64,000 bases of DNA, taken from contig NZ_CP059067.1 in the NCBI RefSeq assembly GCF_017795745.1, positions 868,001 to 932,000 on the forward strand. The letters are read 5' to 3'. Positions 36,750 to 45,936 of the stretch are shown in pieces (position 1 is the first letter of the stretch; each line of letters begins with the position of its first letter). Origin of the DNA: Rhizobacter sp. AJA081-3. Lineage in GTDB: Bacteria > Pseudomonadota > Gammaproteobacteria > Burkholderiales > Burkholderiaceae_C. The notes under the pieces were generated by a model, which made no database searches, was not told where the DNA came from, and saw nothing but the letters and a program-made list of their open reading frames with translations. A program made the translations under genes and the position numbers.

Positions 36750-37667
36750 TCAGGGCGGCAAAATGCCAGGGATGTCCGCGATCCGGGCCACCTGACCAGT
36801 CTTCAGATCGTGCAGCGGCAGGTGGCTGATCTTGCGCAGGCGGGCCTCGAAATCGTCAAAGGTCAGTTGGCCGTTCTCGTCGTGGAACTCGCGGAACTGG
36901 GCGCGTCGGTAGGCCTGCTGCGGTTTTAGCACCTTCAGCGGCCCGAGCAGGTCGCTGCGCACGAAGAAGACGTTGTTGCCGGCGCTGTTGGCCGCTACCA
37001 GCGAGTAGCCCTTGCGGGCGGCCAGCGCGGTCAGGGCCGAGATCGACGCGCCATAGTAGATCTTGGAGAAATGGGCTTGGTCGCGGACGAAAGTCGGGTC
37101 GTACGGCGTGCTCACCTCGGCGTTCGGTCCGAACTGGCTGCTGTACTCGCAGACCACGATGCGCGGCGAGATGCCGTCGATTGCCTCCCAGACCCAGTAG
37201 TCGTTGCCGTCGATGTCCACCGATAGTAGGCCGATGTCTCCTGCGATGCCGTTACGCGCGAGCAGTTCGTTGATATTCTCGCGGGTGATGAACGAGTGCT
37301 CGGCCTTCAGGTTGCTCGCCCAATAGATCGGGTCGCGGCGGATGTATTCGATGTTCTCCGCGCTGCCGTCGATGACTAGTCCGGACCAGCGGTTGTGGGT
37401 GAGCAGGAAGCGTGTGTTCGATTCGACGTAATTCTCGACGCCGAACTCGACGAACACCGGCCGCTCGATTGGCACGTTGGCGACCAGGTACTGGATGATG
37501 CCGTCCTCGCCCCATTGCGAGAACACTCGGAACTCGGCAAGCGACGGGTCGGTGCCGCCGGCGACCTGGCGGGCCTCGATGCGGCCGAGCGCCTCCTGGA
37601 TGCGGGTTATGCGCTCGGGCAGCGCATTGAGGCGCGCGAGGGTTCTACGGATTCGCTTCAATAGCAC
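36750..37667 (-). CDS. FkbM-like putative methyltransferase
   Basis: A 305-residue protein of uncertain function. FSQWGEDGIIQYL, FVEFGVENYVESNTRFLL (resembling methyltransferase motif I) and LSVDIDGNDYWVWEAI recall FkbM-type SAM-dependent methyltransferases seen in surface-polysaccharide loci. A coiled N-terminal 40 residues precedes the domain. The start is a GTG that overlaps the upstream acetyltransferase gene by 23 bases. It may O-methylate a sugar of the repeat unit; this is a weak inference. Confidence 0.6.
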   Translation of the reverse strand: MLLKRIRRTLARLNALPERITRIQEALGRIEARQVAGGTDPSLAEFRVFSQWGEDGIIQYLVANVPIERPVFVEFGVENYVESNTRFLLTHNRWSGLVIDGSAENIEYIRRDPIYWASNLKAEHSFITRENINELLARNGIAGDIGLLSVDIDGNDYWVWEAIDGISPRIVVCEYSSQFGPNAEVSTPYDPTFVRDQAHFSKIYYGASISALTALAARKGYSLVAANSAGNNVFFVRSDLLGPLKVLKPQQAYRRAQFREFHDENGQLTFDDFEARLRKISHLPLHDLKTGQVARIADIPGILPP

Positions 37668-38250
37668 GGGTCTCTGCCTCTGTTCGGATGGGTTTGATCA
37701 CCTTGGCCGGGATGCCGCCGACCACGGTGTGCTCGGGCACGTCGCGGGTGACAACGGCGTTGGCGGCGACGACGGCATTGCGCCCCACGCTTACGCCGGG
37801 AAGAATAACGGCACCGATGCCGATCCAGCAGCCGTCGCCCAGCGTCACCGGGCCGCCAAAGGAGTCGCCCTGCAGCAGAATCGGTCGCGTCGGGTCGGCG
37901 TGGTCGTGGTCGGCATCGCTGATGAATACCCGGTCTGCGATCAACACGTGGCGGCCGATAGTCACGCTGCGCCAGGCGTTGATGTGGGCTAGGCGGCCGA
38001 TGTAGGTGCCGTCGCCTATGCGCAGCGTAGGCTTGCCGTCGCCGCGGTCGTCTTTGGCGTTCAGCCAAGCCTGCTCGCCGAGCGTGACGCCGGCGCCGAC
38101 CTCGCACAGCCCAGGCGAGACGAGCCGGGCACGGCGGCCCAGCCGCGAGCCCGGCCCCCAGGCGGCGAACTTGCCACGGGCGGCCAGCGTGTGGCCGACC
38201 GTCAGCGCACGGTCAATCCACGCCAGCAGGTCGAAGAGGGCGCCGGCCAT
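37645..38250 (-). CDS. Hexapeptide-repeat acetyltransferase
   Basis: A 201-residue left-handed beta-helix O-acetyltransferase of the WcaF/maltose-acetyltransferase type. Hexapeptide turns run over about residues 60-185 (GDGTYIGRLAHINAW, ISDADHDHADP, GCWIGIGAVILPGVSVG, GGIPAKVIKPI), with the His of SDADHDH as probable catalytic base. It likely acetylates a glycan sugar. The ATG at 38250 comes two bases after the stop of the preceding gene; longer frames upstream are shadows. Confidence 0.82.
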   Translation of the reverse strand: MAGALFDLLAWIDRALTVGHTLAARGKFAAWGPGSRLGRRARLVSPGLCEVGAGVTLGEQAWLNAKDDRGDGKPTLRIGDGTYIGRLAHINAWRSVTIGRHVLIADRVFISDADHDHADPTRPILLQGDSFGGPVTLGDGCWIGIGAVILPGVSVGRNAVVAANAVVTRDVPEHTVVGGIPAKVIKPIRTEAETRAIEANP

Positions 38251-38252
38251 CG

Positions 38253-39791
38253 TCAAGTGCCGCAGGGCGGCGGCTCGAGCCGGGCCAGGTGGTTCAGGAA
38301 CGCGACCGGCACGTTTTCCTCGAGCGACCGCACGACGTTGCGCACGCTGGGTTCGCCTGCCAGGTCGACGAAGCGGCGCTGGCTCCACTCTGGGAATCCC
38401 GGCACGTTCAGTGGCGTGTAAACCCAGTTGCAGCACTGCGTCAGGTAGTAGCAGGCCAGCGCGTCGTCGCGCATTGCCGGCGTGACCTGCGAGCGGCCCG
38501 CGACGGCGTCGGACAAGTGCTCCCGGTATGCGGTTTCCGTCGTCGCCTGGCGCACGAAGCCGAGCTCGGCATAGTAGGAGCTCGACTCGGTGACGACCGG
38601 CTTGCCGTGGGCGGCTGCCTCGGTGCCGATCGTCGAGGTGTAGACGACCACTGTCGCGACCTGCTCCAGCAGGTCGTAGCTGTTCACCGGGTCCTCGGCG
38701 GCAACAAAGTGCAGGCGCGGGTGGGCGCCGAAGTGCTGCACCAGCATGGCGCGGTAGTCGTCGCTGCTGCGGGCGATCTCGAGACGCTCGACTGGATGCT
38801 GGCGCACGATCACCGGCGCCTCGGTGTGCTCGAGCAGGTAACGCACAGTCTCGACGATCCATTTCTGGGTCGAGGAATACACCGTGTGAAGACCGAGGGC
38901 GGCCGAGTCCCAAGGCGAGTTCAGCGCCAAGAGCACCCCGCCGGCGAAGCGCGGATCCTTCGGCCGCGCGCCCTGGACCTGGGACGCGAACTTATCCGTT
39001 CCGGCGCGGCGCTTTTCGATCTCGGCCCGCGCCGACTCGACGACGAAGGCACGTTCCTGCGCCGACCCGGCGCAGCGGGCCTGAAGCAGCGCATAGGCGC
39101 GCGGGATGTCACGCAGTTGGCAGGCGATGCCGTCGGCCGCCAGCAGCAACATGCCGTAGCCGCCGGAGTCGTAGCTGGCGACTCTCACGCCGGCCGCGCG
39201 GGCGAGCTCGACCCAGAGTCCCGAGGAGCCCCATACGCCGCCGGGCACGAACAGCACGTCGAATCGTTGCGCGGCCATCACGCCGGCGATGGCGCCACGA
39301 CTGGCTGTCAGCTGCCGGCGAAGCAGCTCGACATCGCCGGTCGGCATGGTCGATTCGCCACGCTGGGCCCACACGACGTTCAGCGTCGCAAGGCGTTCAA
39401 TCGAACGCCGCGCCGCGTCGTCGAGCACGGGACCGCCGTGGGCATGGTTGCTCAGCGTGACGATGGCATGGCGGCCGCGCAGCCGTCGCAGAACGGCGCG
39501 GATGCATGCAAGCTGGAAACGCCAGCCGCGGCTCGGCTCGCCGAAGGGCATGTTGTCGACGATCAGGCTGACGCGGTGGCCACGCGCCAGCAACAGCAGG
39601 CCGACGACCAGAGAGAACCAGGGCACGGCCGAGCCGCACCAGGGGGCCAGCACGATACCGAATGCGAGCCCGTCGTGCCTCGGCGGTGTCGGTTCGATCT
39701 CGTCGACGAAGCGGCGCATGCGCCGCGTGTCGCGCAGCCATGTTGCCGGCAGGCGGTCCCACCACAGTCGGCGGGCCAGTCTTTCCATCAT
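38253..39791 (-). CDS. Capsule-synthase-like GT-B protein, possible CMP-sugar transferase
   Basis: A 512-residue protein related to capsule polysaccharide synthases and surface-carbohydrate GT-B proteins. The C-terminal half shows VIVRQHPVERLE (HP motif) and VVYTSTIGTEAAAHGKPVVT, followed by SSYYAELGF; HP and S/T-rich motifs of this sort occur in transferases using CMP-sialic acid or CMP-Kdo. The N-terminal part has a hydrophobic segment (GLLLLARGHRVSLI). As the locus makes a CMP-legionaminic-acid-like donor, this is my best candidate for its transferase (inference, unproven). ATG 39791 overlaps the wzx stop; ATG 39800 is the alternative. Confidence 0.6.
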   Translation of the reverse strand: MMERLARRLWWDRLPATWLRDTRRMRRFVDEIEPTPPRHDGLAFGIVLAPWCGSAVPWFSLVVGLLLLARGHRVSLIVDNMPFGEPSRGWRFQLACIRAVLRRLRGRHAIVTLSNHAHGGPVLDDAARRSIERLATLNVVWAQRGESTMPTGDVELLRRQLTASRGAIAGVMAAQRFDVLFVPGGVWGSSGLWVELARAAGVRVASYDSGGYGMLLLAADGIACQLRDIPRAYALLQARCAGSAQERAFVVESARAEIEKRRAGTDKFASQVQGARPKDPRFAGGVLLALNSPWDSAALGLHTVYSSTQKWIVETVRYLLEHTEAPVIVRQHPVERLEIARSSDDYRAMLVQHFGAHPRLHFVAAEDPVNSYDLLEQVATVVVYTSTIGTEAAAHGKPVVTESSSYYAELGFVRQATTETAYREHLSDAVAGRSQVTPAMRDDALACYYLTQCCNWVYTPLNVPGFPEWSQRRFVDLAGEPSVRNVVRSLEENVPVAFLNHLARLEPPPCGT

Positions 39792-41209
39792 TTCGCGCAT
39801 GGCGGGGGTCGAGACTTTCGATAGGCAAAGGTGGCCAGGCCCAGGGCCAGGGCGACGACAAGTAGCTTGGCGACGACTGCGGCTGCCGCCGCGAGCGACT
39901 GCTGCGGCAGCCAGGCGGCGAACGCGGCAATCGCACCGAGGACCGCGAAGGACGCCGCCATCGTGCCCAGCGCCGAGTAGCCGGTGACGCGGTACGCCAG
40001 CCAGTGGCTGATCAGCATCCGGACCGTGAACGCCCCAAGCAGCGACAGCGCCGCTCCCGGCAAGTGCAGCAGCGGCACAAGCCACAAGCCCAGGCCGGTG
40101 GCGGCGAGCGCGCCGACGATCGACACCGCGACCGAAGTCTTCGGCCGACGGTGGTAGAGCAGCGCGGTGTCCGACATCAGCGTGAACGCGTTACCGAAGT
40201 TGGCTAGCAGAAGCAGCAGAAGGATCTGCTGCCCGCTGCCGTAACTCCTCGGCGCGACCAACGCGAAGAGTTCGCCTGCGAACAGGATCAGCACGGCGGT
40301 GACCGCGAACATCAGGATCGCTAGGATCCGCCCCGACCGGCGCAGCATCGCCCCGACCTGGCCTGGCTCGGCGGCGAAGATGGCCGGCTGCAAGGCCATG
40401 CCGAACGAGGTGCCGGCGATCGCGACGATCATCGCCAGCTGCTGCGCCAGGCCGTAGATCGCGACTTGGTCGACGCCGACGTGGCGCTGCAGGATCAGCG
40501 TGCTGAGCCGGTTGAGCACGAAGTAGGCGAGGTAGCCGACCAGGATCGGCAAGGCATAGCGAAGCGTCTCGGCGATGTCGGCGCGTTGGATCACGAGCCG
40601 GAAGCGGCGTCCGAACAGCCAGGGCAGCGCGGCCGCCGCGCAGGCCGCGCTCACCAGAAGCGCGCTCAGCAGGCCGGGCAGGCCGGCGTCGAACACGACG
40701 AGCAGGATGGCTGCCGCCACCGCCAGCACCAGCGCCGCGCTGAGCTGCAGAGCAACCATCGCGAAGGCACGGTTCTCCATGCGCAGCCACAGCGAGGCCA
40801 GCGCGGCCGGGAAGCCGAATGCGGCCAGCGCAAGGCTGAAGCCGAGGTAGGGCCAGGCAGGGGTTGTCGGCGACAGTTGCGCCCACAGCGGAGCGCCCAA
40901 GAATTGCAGCAGCACGGCCGCAATCGCAAGCAGCGCGAGGTAGAAGCTGAACACCGAACTGAGGTACTCGTGCGCCCGGCCCTGCTTGCGGTGGTCGAAG
41001 TAGAGCCTGGCGACCGCTGAGATCAAGCCAAAATGCAGCAGGTAGGTCAGGATGTCGGTGTTGGCGCGCACCGCGACGTACATGCCGAACTCGGCCTGAG
41101 ACAGCGTGCGTGTGTATAGCGGCAGCAGCAGAAAGCCGCCAACCGCCATCACGGCGATGTCGGCCATGCCGTACAGGGCCGCGGAGGACAGGATGCGTCG
41201 AGTGTCCAA
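39788..41209 (-). CDS. wzx: Polysaccharide flippase (Wzx)
   Basis: A 473-residue polytopic protein with about twelve to fourteen membrane helices. ALYGMADIAVMAVGGFLLLPLYTRTLSQAEFGMY is the typical start of MOP-superfamily polysaccharide flippases (shown here as the two short pieces GMADIAVMAV and LPLYTRTLS). It is more likely the partner of the minus-strand wzy than the module A flippase. The only in-frame start upstream of the first helix is a TTG at 41209 with no clear ribosome-binding site, so the start is uncertain. Confidence 0.85.
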   Translation of the reverse strand: MDTRRILSSAALYGMADIAVMAVGGFLLLPLYTRTLSQAEFGMYVAVRANTDILTYLLHFGLISAVARLYFDHRKQGRAHEYLSSVFSFYLALLAIAAVLLQFLGAPLWAQLSPTTPAWPYLGFSLALAAFGFPAALASLWLRMENRAFAMVALQLSAALVLAVAAAILLVVFDAGLPGLLSALLVSAACAAAALPWLFGRRFRLVIQRADIAETLRYALPILVGYLAYFVLNRLSTLILQRHVGVDQVAIYGLAQQLAMIVAIAGTSFGMALQPAIFAAEPGQVGAMLRRSGRILAILMFAVTAVLILFAGELFALVAPRSYGSGQQILLLLLLANFGNAFTLMSDTALLYHRRPKTSVAVSIVGALAATGLGLWLVPLLHLPGAALSLLGAFTVRMLISHWLAYRVTGYSALGTMAASFAVLGAIAAFAAWLPQQSLAAAAAVVAKLLVVALALGLATFAYRKSRPPPCAK

Positions 41210-41242
41210 GGCAACAAGGGCGGCGAGGGCGCGTCCGGGTCT

Positions 41243-42352
41243 TCACTCGTGGCTGTTCATCGTCGGGTAGCCGTGGCTCTTCACCAGCTCGTCGCGCTCG
41301 GCGCTCGCCAGGTCCTCGCGGACCATTGCGCGGACGAGCTCGGCGAAGCTTGTCTTCGGCACCCAGCCGAGCTTGGCCCGCGCCTTGCTGGCGTCGCCGA
41401 GCAGCGTCTCAACCTCTGCCGGACGGAAGTAGCGCGGGTCGACAGCGACGACCGCGCGTTCGCGGGCGCCCGCCGGCGCGGCCGGATCGGCCCAGTAGGC
41501 CTTCTCGTCGACGCCCTGGCCTTCCCAGCGCAACGTGATGCCGAGCTCGGCAGCGGCGGCGTCGACGAAGTCGCGCACGCTGTACTGCACGCCGGTGGCG
41601 ATGACGAAGTCTTCGGGCTGCGCCTGCTGCAGCATCAGCCACTGCGCCTCGACGTAGTCCTTGGCGTGGCCCCAGTCGCGCCGGGCATCGAGGTTGCCCA
41701 GGTACAGGCACTTCTGCAGGCCAAGCTTGATGCGAGCCAGCGCGCGCGTGATCTTTCGCGTCACGAACGTCTCGCCGCGGATCGGCGACTCGTGGTTGAA
41801 CAGGATGCCATTGCAGGCGAACAGCCCGTAGGCCTCGCGGTAGTTGATCGTGATCCAGTGGGCATAGAGCTTGGCCACGCCGTAGGGGCTGCGCGGGTAG
41901 AACGGCGTCGCCTCGGTCTGCGGTGTCTCGCGCACCTCACCGTACATCTCGGAGGTGCTGGCCTGGTAGAAGCGGGTCTTCTTCTGCAGGCCGAGCAGGC
42001 GCACTGCCTCGAGGATGCGCAGCGGGCCGAGCGCGTCTGAGTTGGCGGTGTACTCCGGCTCCTCGAAGCTCACGTGCACGTGCGACTGTGCGGCGAGGTT
42101 GTAGATCTCGTCGGGCTGCACCTGCTGGATGATGCGCACCAGGCTGGAGCTGTCGGTCATGTCGCCGTAGTGCAGAAACAGCCGCGTGTTCGGCTCGTGC
42201 GGATCCTGGTACAGGTGGTCGATGCGGTCGGTGTTGAACAGCGACGCGCGGCGCCGCACGCCATGCACGATGTAGCCCTTGCCGATCAAGAGCTCGGCGA
42301 GGTAAGCGCCGTCCTGGCCGGTGATACCGGTGATGAGTGCAACCTTGTTCAT
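41243..42352 (-). CDS. gmd: GDP-mannose 4,6-dehydratase
   Basis: A 369-residue extended SDR converting GDP-D-mannose to GDP-4-keto-6-deoxy-D-mannose. It has [14 protein letters not shown] at the N-terminus, [16 protein letters not shown] (NADP-binding), STSEMYGEV and [17 protein letters not shown] (Tyr-x3-Lys), all standard for Gmd. No GDP-fucose synthase (Fcl) or Rmd gene sits beside it, so the end product (L-fucose, D-rhamnose, 6-deoxytalose or other) is open. The 66 bases before legF hold nothing I can recognise. Confidence 0.96.
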   Translation of the reverse strand: MNKVALITGITGQDGAYLAELLIGKGYIVHGVRRRASLFNTDRIDHLYQDPHEPNTRLFLHYGDMTDSSSLVRIIQQVQPDEIYNLAAQSHVHVSFEEPEYTANSDALGPLRILEAVRLLGLQKKTRFYQASTSEMYGEVRETPQTEATPFYPRSPYGVAKLYAHWITINYREAYGLFACNGILFNHESPIRGETFVTRKITRALARIKLGLQKCLYLGNLDARRDWGHAKDYVEAQWLMLQQAQPEDFVIATGVQYSVRDFVDAAAAELGITLRWEGQGVDEKAYWADPAAPAGARERAVVAVDPRYFRPAEVETLLGDASKARAKLGWVPKTSFAELVRAMVREDLASAERDELVKSHGYPTMNSHE

Positions 42353-42418
42353 GTTCGATCTGCTGGTTCGGGATGGGATGGGGACGGCCTGCGAAGTCGC
42401 TTGCGGAATGAGCCGGGC

Positions 42419-43141
42419 TCAGGCGGGGCCAGCCGCCACGGCGTCGGCCAGCGCCAGCGCCACCTGCCAGTCGTCCTCGGTGTCGATGTCCAGCGCCTCG
42501 CCAGCGTCGGCCATGGGGAAGGGGCGGGTGCCGGGCTGCAGCAGCGGCGCGCCGCTGCGCAGAAGCGCCGGCGGAAGCACGTAGATCGCTCCGTTGAGCG
42601 CGTAGGCTGGCGGTAGGTCCTGCGAACGCTGCCTCAGCGGGTCCCAGCCGAGAAAGGGCTGCATTGCCTCGCCCTCGATTCGAAAGCACCAGGCCGGGTG
42701 CGCCGCCGCCGGGCTGACGCTGACTACCGCGTGCAGCGCTGGCCCCGACTGCGCACGGTAGCTCGCCACCGCGGCGGCGATCGATGTCGCCCGGCGGAAC
42801 GGGCTGGTCGGCTGCAGAAGCACCACTGCCTCAGCGGCGCCGTGCCCGGCTTCGTACCACGCCAGTGCGTGCTGCAGCACCGACGCGCTGGTCGCGGTGT
42901 CGGTGGCCAGTTCGGCAGGTCGCATCCAGGGCACCAGGGCGCCGGCCTCGCGGGCGACGGCGGCGATCTCTGCGTCGTCGGTCGAGACCAGGATGGCGTC
43001 GAACACGCCACTCGCTCGCGCGGCGTCGATCGTCCACGCGATCAGCGGCCGGCCGCCCAGCGGCAGCAGGTTCTTGCGCGGCAGGCGCTTGCTGCCGCCG
43101 CGCGCCGGGATGACTGCCAGCAGCCCGCCCGCCTCACGCAT
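42419..43141 (-). CDS. legF: CMP-legionaminic acid synthetase (acylneuraminate cytidylyltransferase family)
   Basis: A 240-residue cytidylyltransferase. [20 protein letters not shown] is the signature of CMP-nonulosonate synthetases, followed by [12 protein letters not shown] and LQPTSPFR. It activates the nonulosonic acid with CTP. Legionaminic acid rather than sialic or pseudaminic acid is inferred from the neighbours (ptmE, legI, legG, legC, legB). The ATG at 43141 overlaps the ptmE stop region by eight bases; longer frames are shadows. Confidence 0.88.
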   Translation of the reverse strand: MREAGGLLAVIPARGGSKRLPRKNLLPLGGRPLIAWTIDAARASGVFDAILVSTDDAEIAAVAREAGALVPWMRPAELATDTATSASVLQHALAWYEAGHGAAEAVVLLQPTSPFRRATSIAAAVASYRAQSGPALHAVVSVSPAAAHPAWCFRIEGEAMQPFLGWDPLRQRSQDLPPAYALNGAIYVLPPALLRSGAPLLQPGTRPFPMADAGEALDIDTEDDWQVALALADAVAAGPA

Positions 43142-44189
43142 GGAAGATTCCCCCGACCTCGAACTGGGCGCGCTGGAAGTCCTCCATGCGGCCAATGTCC
43201 AGCCAGTACTCGTGGATCGGGAAGACCTGGACCTCGCGGCCGGCAGCCATCTGCTGCTCAAGCAGCGTCGGCATGTCGATCCGTGTCCCGGGCTCGACTG
43301 CGCGCGCGAGCTCCGGCGAGACGACGTAGATGCCGGCGTTGACGAAGTAGCGGTGCACCGGCTTCTCGACCATCGAGCGCACACGCCGGCCATCGCTCTC
43401 GACCACGCCGTAGGGCACGCGGTGCTCGTACTCGCGCACGCACATGGTCGCCAGGCTGGCGTGTTCGTTGTGGAACTTCAGCAGGTTGTCGAAGTTCAGG
43501 TTGGTGAGCAGATCGCCGTTCATCATGAACAGCGGCTGGTCAATCTCGTCGCGCGGCAACAGGCCTAGCGCGCCGGCCGTGCCCAGCGGTTGCTCCTCGT
43601 GCACGTAGCGAATCTGTGCGCCCCAGCGGCTGCCGTCGCCGAAGTGGTCGCGAATCGTCTCGGCCATGTAGTGGGTCGAGATGAAGAACTGGTGGAAGCC
43701 GGCAGAGACGAAGTTCTCGACGATCAGCTCGAGGATCGGCTTGTCGCCGACGCGCAGCATCGGCTTCGGGCAGTTGTCGGTCAGCGGCTGCAGCCGGGTG
43801 CCGAAGCCGCCCGCCATCAGGAACACCGGATTGCCCTTGTGGCGCTTGTGCAGCAGGCCGTGCAGCGTCTCGAGATCGACCACGCGCCCATGATCGTCGA
43901 GCACCGGCACGTGCAGCAGTTGGTGCTCCTCCATCAACGCCAGCATGCGCTCGCGGCTCCAGGCCTGCGTCGCTGTCAATGGCTTCGCGTTCATAGCCTG
44001 TGTGACATCGGCGCCGAGCGGCACCTGGCGCAGCAACGCGCGCCGCACGTCGCCGTCGGTCAGCGTACCCAGCAGACGTCGCTCGGCGTCGACGACCAGC
44101 GCGATGCGCAGGCCGCCGCGGTCGAGGATGCCGATCGCCTCGCCCAGCGGGAGCTGGGATCCGACCAGCACCGATTGCCAGTTCATCAT
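43134..44189 (-). CDS. ptmE: Glucosamine-1-phosphate guanylyltransferase (PtmE type)
   Basis: A 351-residue protein with two N-terminal CBS domains (about 10-120, [26 protein letters not shown]) and a sugar-phosphate nucleotidyltransferase domain ([21 protein letters not shown]). This architecture is that of PtmE, which makes GDP-GlcN in the GDP-sugar route to legionaminic acid. The ATG at 44189 has AGGAG eight bases upstream; a second ATG follows immediately. It lies 14 bases after the NeuD-like gene. Confidence 0.88.
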   Translation of the reverse strand: MMNWQSVLVGSQLPLGEAIGILDRGGLRIALVVDAERRLLGTLTDGDVRRALLRQVPLGADVTQAMNAKPLTATQAWSRERMLALMEEHQLLHVPVLDDHGRVVDLETLHGLLHKRHKGNPVFLMAGGFGTRLQPLTDNCPKPMLRVGDKPILELIVENFVSAGFHQFFISTHYMAETIRDHFGDGSRWGAQIRYVHEEQPLGTAGALGLLPRDEIDQPLFMMNGDLLTNLNFDNLLKFHNEHASLATMCVREYEHRVPYGVVESDGRRVRSMVEKPVHRYFVNAGIYVVSPELARAVEPGTRIDMPTLLEQQMAAGREVQVFPIHEYWLDIGRMEDFQRAQFEVGGIFHA

Positions 44190-44203
44190 CTCGTGGGCTC
44201 CTG

Positions 44204-44863
44204 CTAGCTCGCGGCGGCCCGCGCCGCTGAGCGCTCGGGCCAGCGGCCCGCGTCTGGAAGATCGCGCGCGAGCAGCGCGCCGGCGGCGAGGAAGGCGCCG
44301 CGGCCGAGCCGCACGCCCTGCACCACGGTCGCGCCGGCACCGACAAAGGCGCCGTCGCCCAGCTGCACGCTGCCGCACAGGGTAGCGCCGGGCGCTACAT
44401 GCACATGGGCGCCCAGCGTAGCGTCGTGGTCGATTCCGGCGCGGGTGTTGACGATCGAGTTCGCGCCGATCTGCGTGTCGGCCTGGATCACCGCGCCGGC
44501 CATGACCTGCACGCCATCGGCCACGCGGGCGCTCGGGTCGACGATGGCCGCCGGGTGCACGAGCGCGGGAAAGCGGAAGCCGCGCAGTGTGAAGGCGTCA
44601 AACAGCCGCTGCCGCACGCCGCCGCCGGTGGTCTGGCCGACACCATTGAGCAGCTCGACCGAGCCCGGCGCCATGCCGGCGAGGCGCTGGTCGTCGAGCA
44701 CCGGCAGGCCGCGCCAGTTGAGCAGGCCCTGCGCGGCGATCGCCGGGTCGCTGACGCCGACCACCTGCCAACCGAGCAACTGCGCCAGTGCGAGCACGAC
44801 CTTGGCGTGGCCGCCGGCGCCGAGCAGGATCGCGGGCCCACGGGGCATCGGTGACGCGTTCAT
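44204..44863 (-). CDS. NeuD/PglD-like acetyltransferase (LegH candidate)
   Basis: A 219-residue protein with an N-terminal nucleotide-sugar-binding Rossmann-like part (AILLGAGGHAKVVLALA) and a C-terminal left-handed beta-helix (VMAGAVIQADTQIGANSIVNTRAG, then IDHDATLGAHVHVAPGA cut here into short pieces for reference). The conserved H of IDHD is the catalytic base in PglD/NeuD relatives. In this context it is the likely 4-amino-sugar N-acetyltransferase (LegH) of the pathway. The start overlaps the legI stop (ATGA). Confidence 0.8.
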   Translation of the reverse strand: MNASPMPRGPAILLGAGGHAKVVLALAQLLGWQVVGVSDPAIAAQGLLNWRGLPVLDDQRLAGMAPGSVELLNGVGQTTGGGVRQRLFDAFTLRGFRFPALVHPAAIVDPSARVADGVQVMAGAVIQADTQIGANSIVNTRAGIDHDATLGAHVHVAPGATLCGSVQLGDGAFVGAGATVVQGVRLGRGAFLAAGALLARDLPDAGRWPERSAARAAAS

Positions 44864-45936
44864 CGGTCCAGGGTCTCGCCGGCACGGTACCCGCGGCCGG
44901 CTCGCTGCCCGACCAGATCCCAGAGGTCCATCGCGGGCCGCCCGCGCCCGGCGCGTGCGGTGCCCAGGTCGGCGCGGGTCAGCAGAGTGCCAGCCTCGAT
45001 GTCGCGCGCCGCCACGACCTGCTGGCGCGCCGCGCGCCTTGTGTCCCACTCCGACGCCTGCGGCGCCTTGCGACCATCGCCGAGCGCCAGCGCCAGCGCG
45101 CGGATGTCGGCGACCATGCGGTTCAGCTCGGCCGGCTCGAGCGAGGCGCGGTGGTCCGGACCGGGCAGCGAGCGGTCGAGAGTGAAGTGCTTCTCGATCA
45201 GAATAGCGCCGCGCGCTACCGCCGCCGTCGGGATCAGGCCGCCCTCGGTATGGTCGGAGTAGCCGACCGGCAGGCCGAAGGCTGCGGCCAGCGTGTCCAT
45301 GCCGCGCAGGTTCACCTCGGCCGGCGGCGTCGGGTACTGCGAGGTGCAGTGCAGCAGCGTGACCCGGCCCTGCAGGCTGGCGCGCCAGGCGGCCAGGCTC
45401 CAGCCCTCCCAGACCGCGTCGCTGCCGGTCGGCTCGGCGTCGGCGTTGAGGGCGTGGGCGATCACCGCGAGGGCCTGCTCGACCTCGGCCAGCGTGGCCA
45501 TGCCGGTGGACACCACCAGCGGCTTGCCGGTGCGCGCGAAGCGCCACAGCAGCGGGCCGTTGGTCAGCTCGCCGGAGGGCACCTTGAACAGCGGCACGCC
45601 CAGCGCATCGAGGAAGGCCAGGCTGTCGGCGTCGAACGCGGTCGACAGGAACTCGATGCCGCGCTGGCGCGCGCGCGCCTGCAGCTCGGCGTGCCATTCG
45701 CGCGGCAACTCGAGCTTGCGCAGCATCGCGACCTGGCTCTCGGCGCGGTCGGTGGTCTCCTTCTGGTACGCGGCTTTCGGCGCGTCGGCCGAGGCGAGCT
45801 TCTTCGCGTCGAAGGTCTGGAACTTCACCGCGTCGGCGCCGGCCTCGGCGGCCGCGTCGACGAGTTGCAGGGCCATCTCCAGCGAGCCGTTGTGGTTGAC
45901 GCCGGCTTCGGCGATGACGTAGATGCGATCGGTCAT
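44860..45936 (-). CDS. legI: N,N'-diacetyllegionaminic acid synthase (NeuB family)
   Basis: A 358-residue NeuB-family synthase that condenses phosphoenolpyruvate with the 6-deoxy-2,4-diacetamido mannose precursor. The TIM barrel starts YVIAEAGVNHNGSLEMA; VKFQTFDAKKL, CTSQYPTPPAEVNL and IEKHFTLDRSLPGPDH carry PEP and metal-binding residues. A C-terminal SAF (antifreeze-like) domain occupies about residues 300-355. Its partners legG, legC, legB and ptmE are nearby. The start overlaps the PIG-L gene stop by 4 bases. Confidence 0.92.
   Translation of the reverse strand: MTDRIYVIAEAGVNHNGSLEMALQLVDAAAEAGADAVKFQTFDAKKLASADAPKAAYQKETTDRAESQVAMLRKLELPREWHAELQARARQRGIEFLSTAFDADSLAFLDALGVPLFKVPSGELTNGPLLWRFARTGKPLVVSTGMATLAEVEQALAVIAHALNADAEPTGSDAVWEGWSLAAWRASLQGRVTLLHCTSQYPTPPAEVNLRGMDTLAAAFGLPVGYSDHTEGGLIPTAAVARGAILIEKHFTLDRSLPGPDHRASLEPAELNRMVADIRALALALGDGRKAPQASEWDTRRAARQQVVAARDIEAGTLLTRADLGTARAGRGRPAMDLWDLVGQRAGRGYRAGETLDR

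Noticed and set aside
42611-42625. A GGCGGTAGG string resembling an ops/JUMPstart element
   Set aside because: It lies inside the legF coding region, far from any operon start, and the match is too short.
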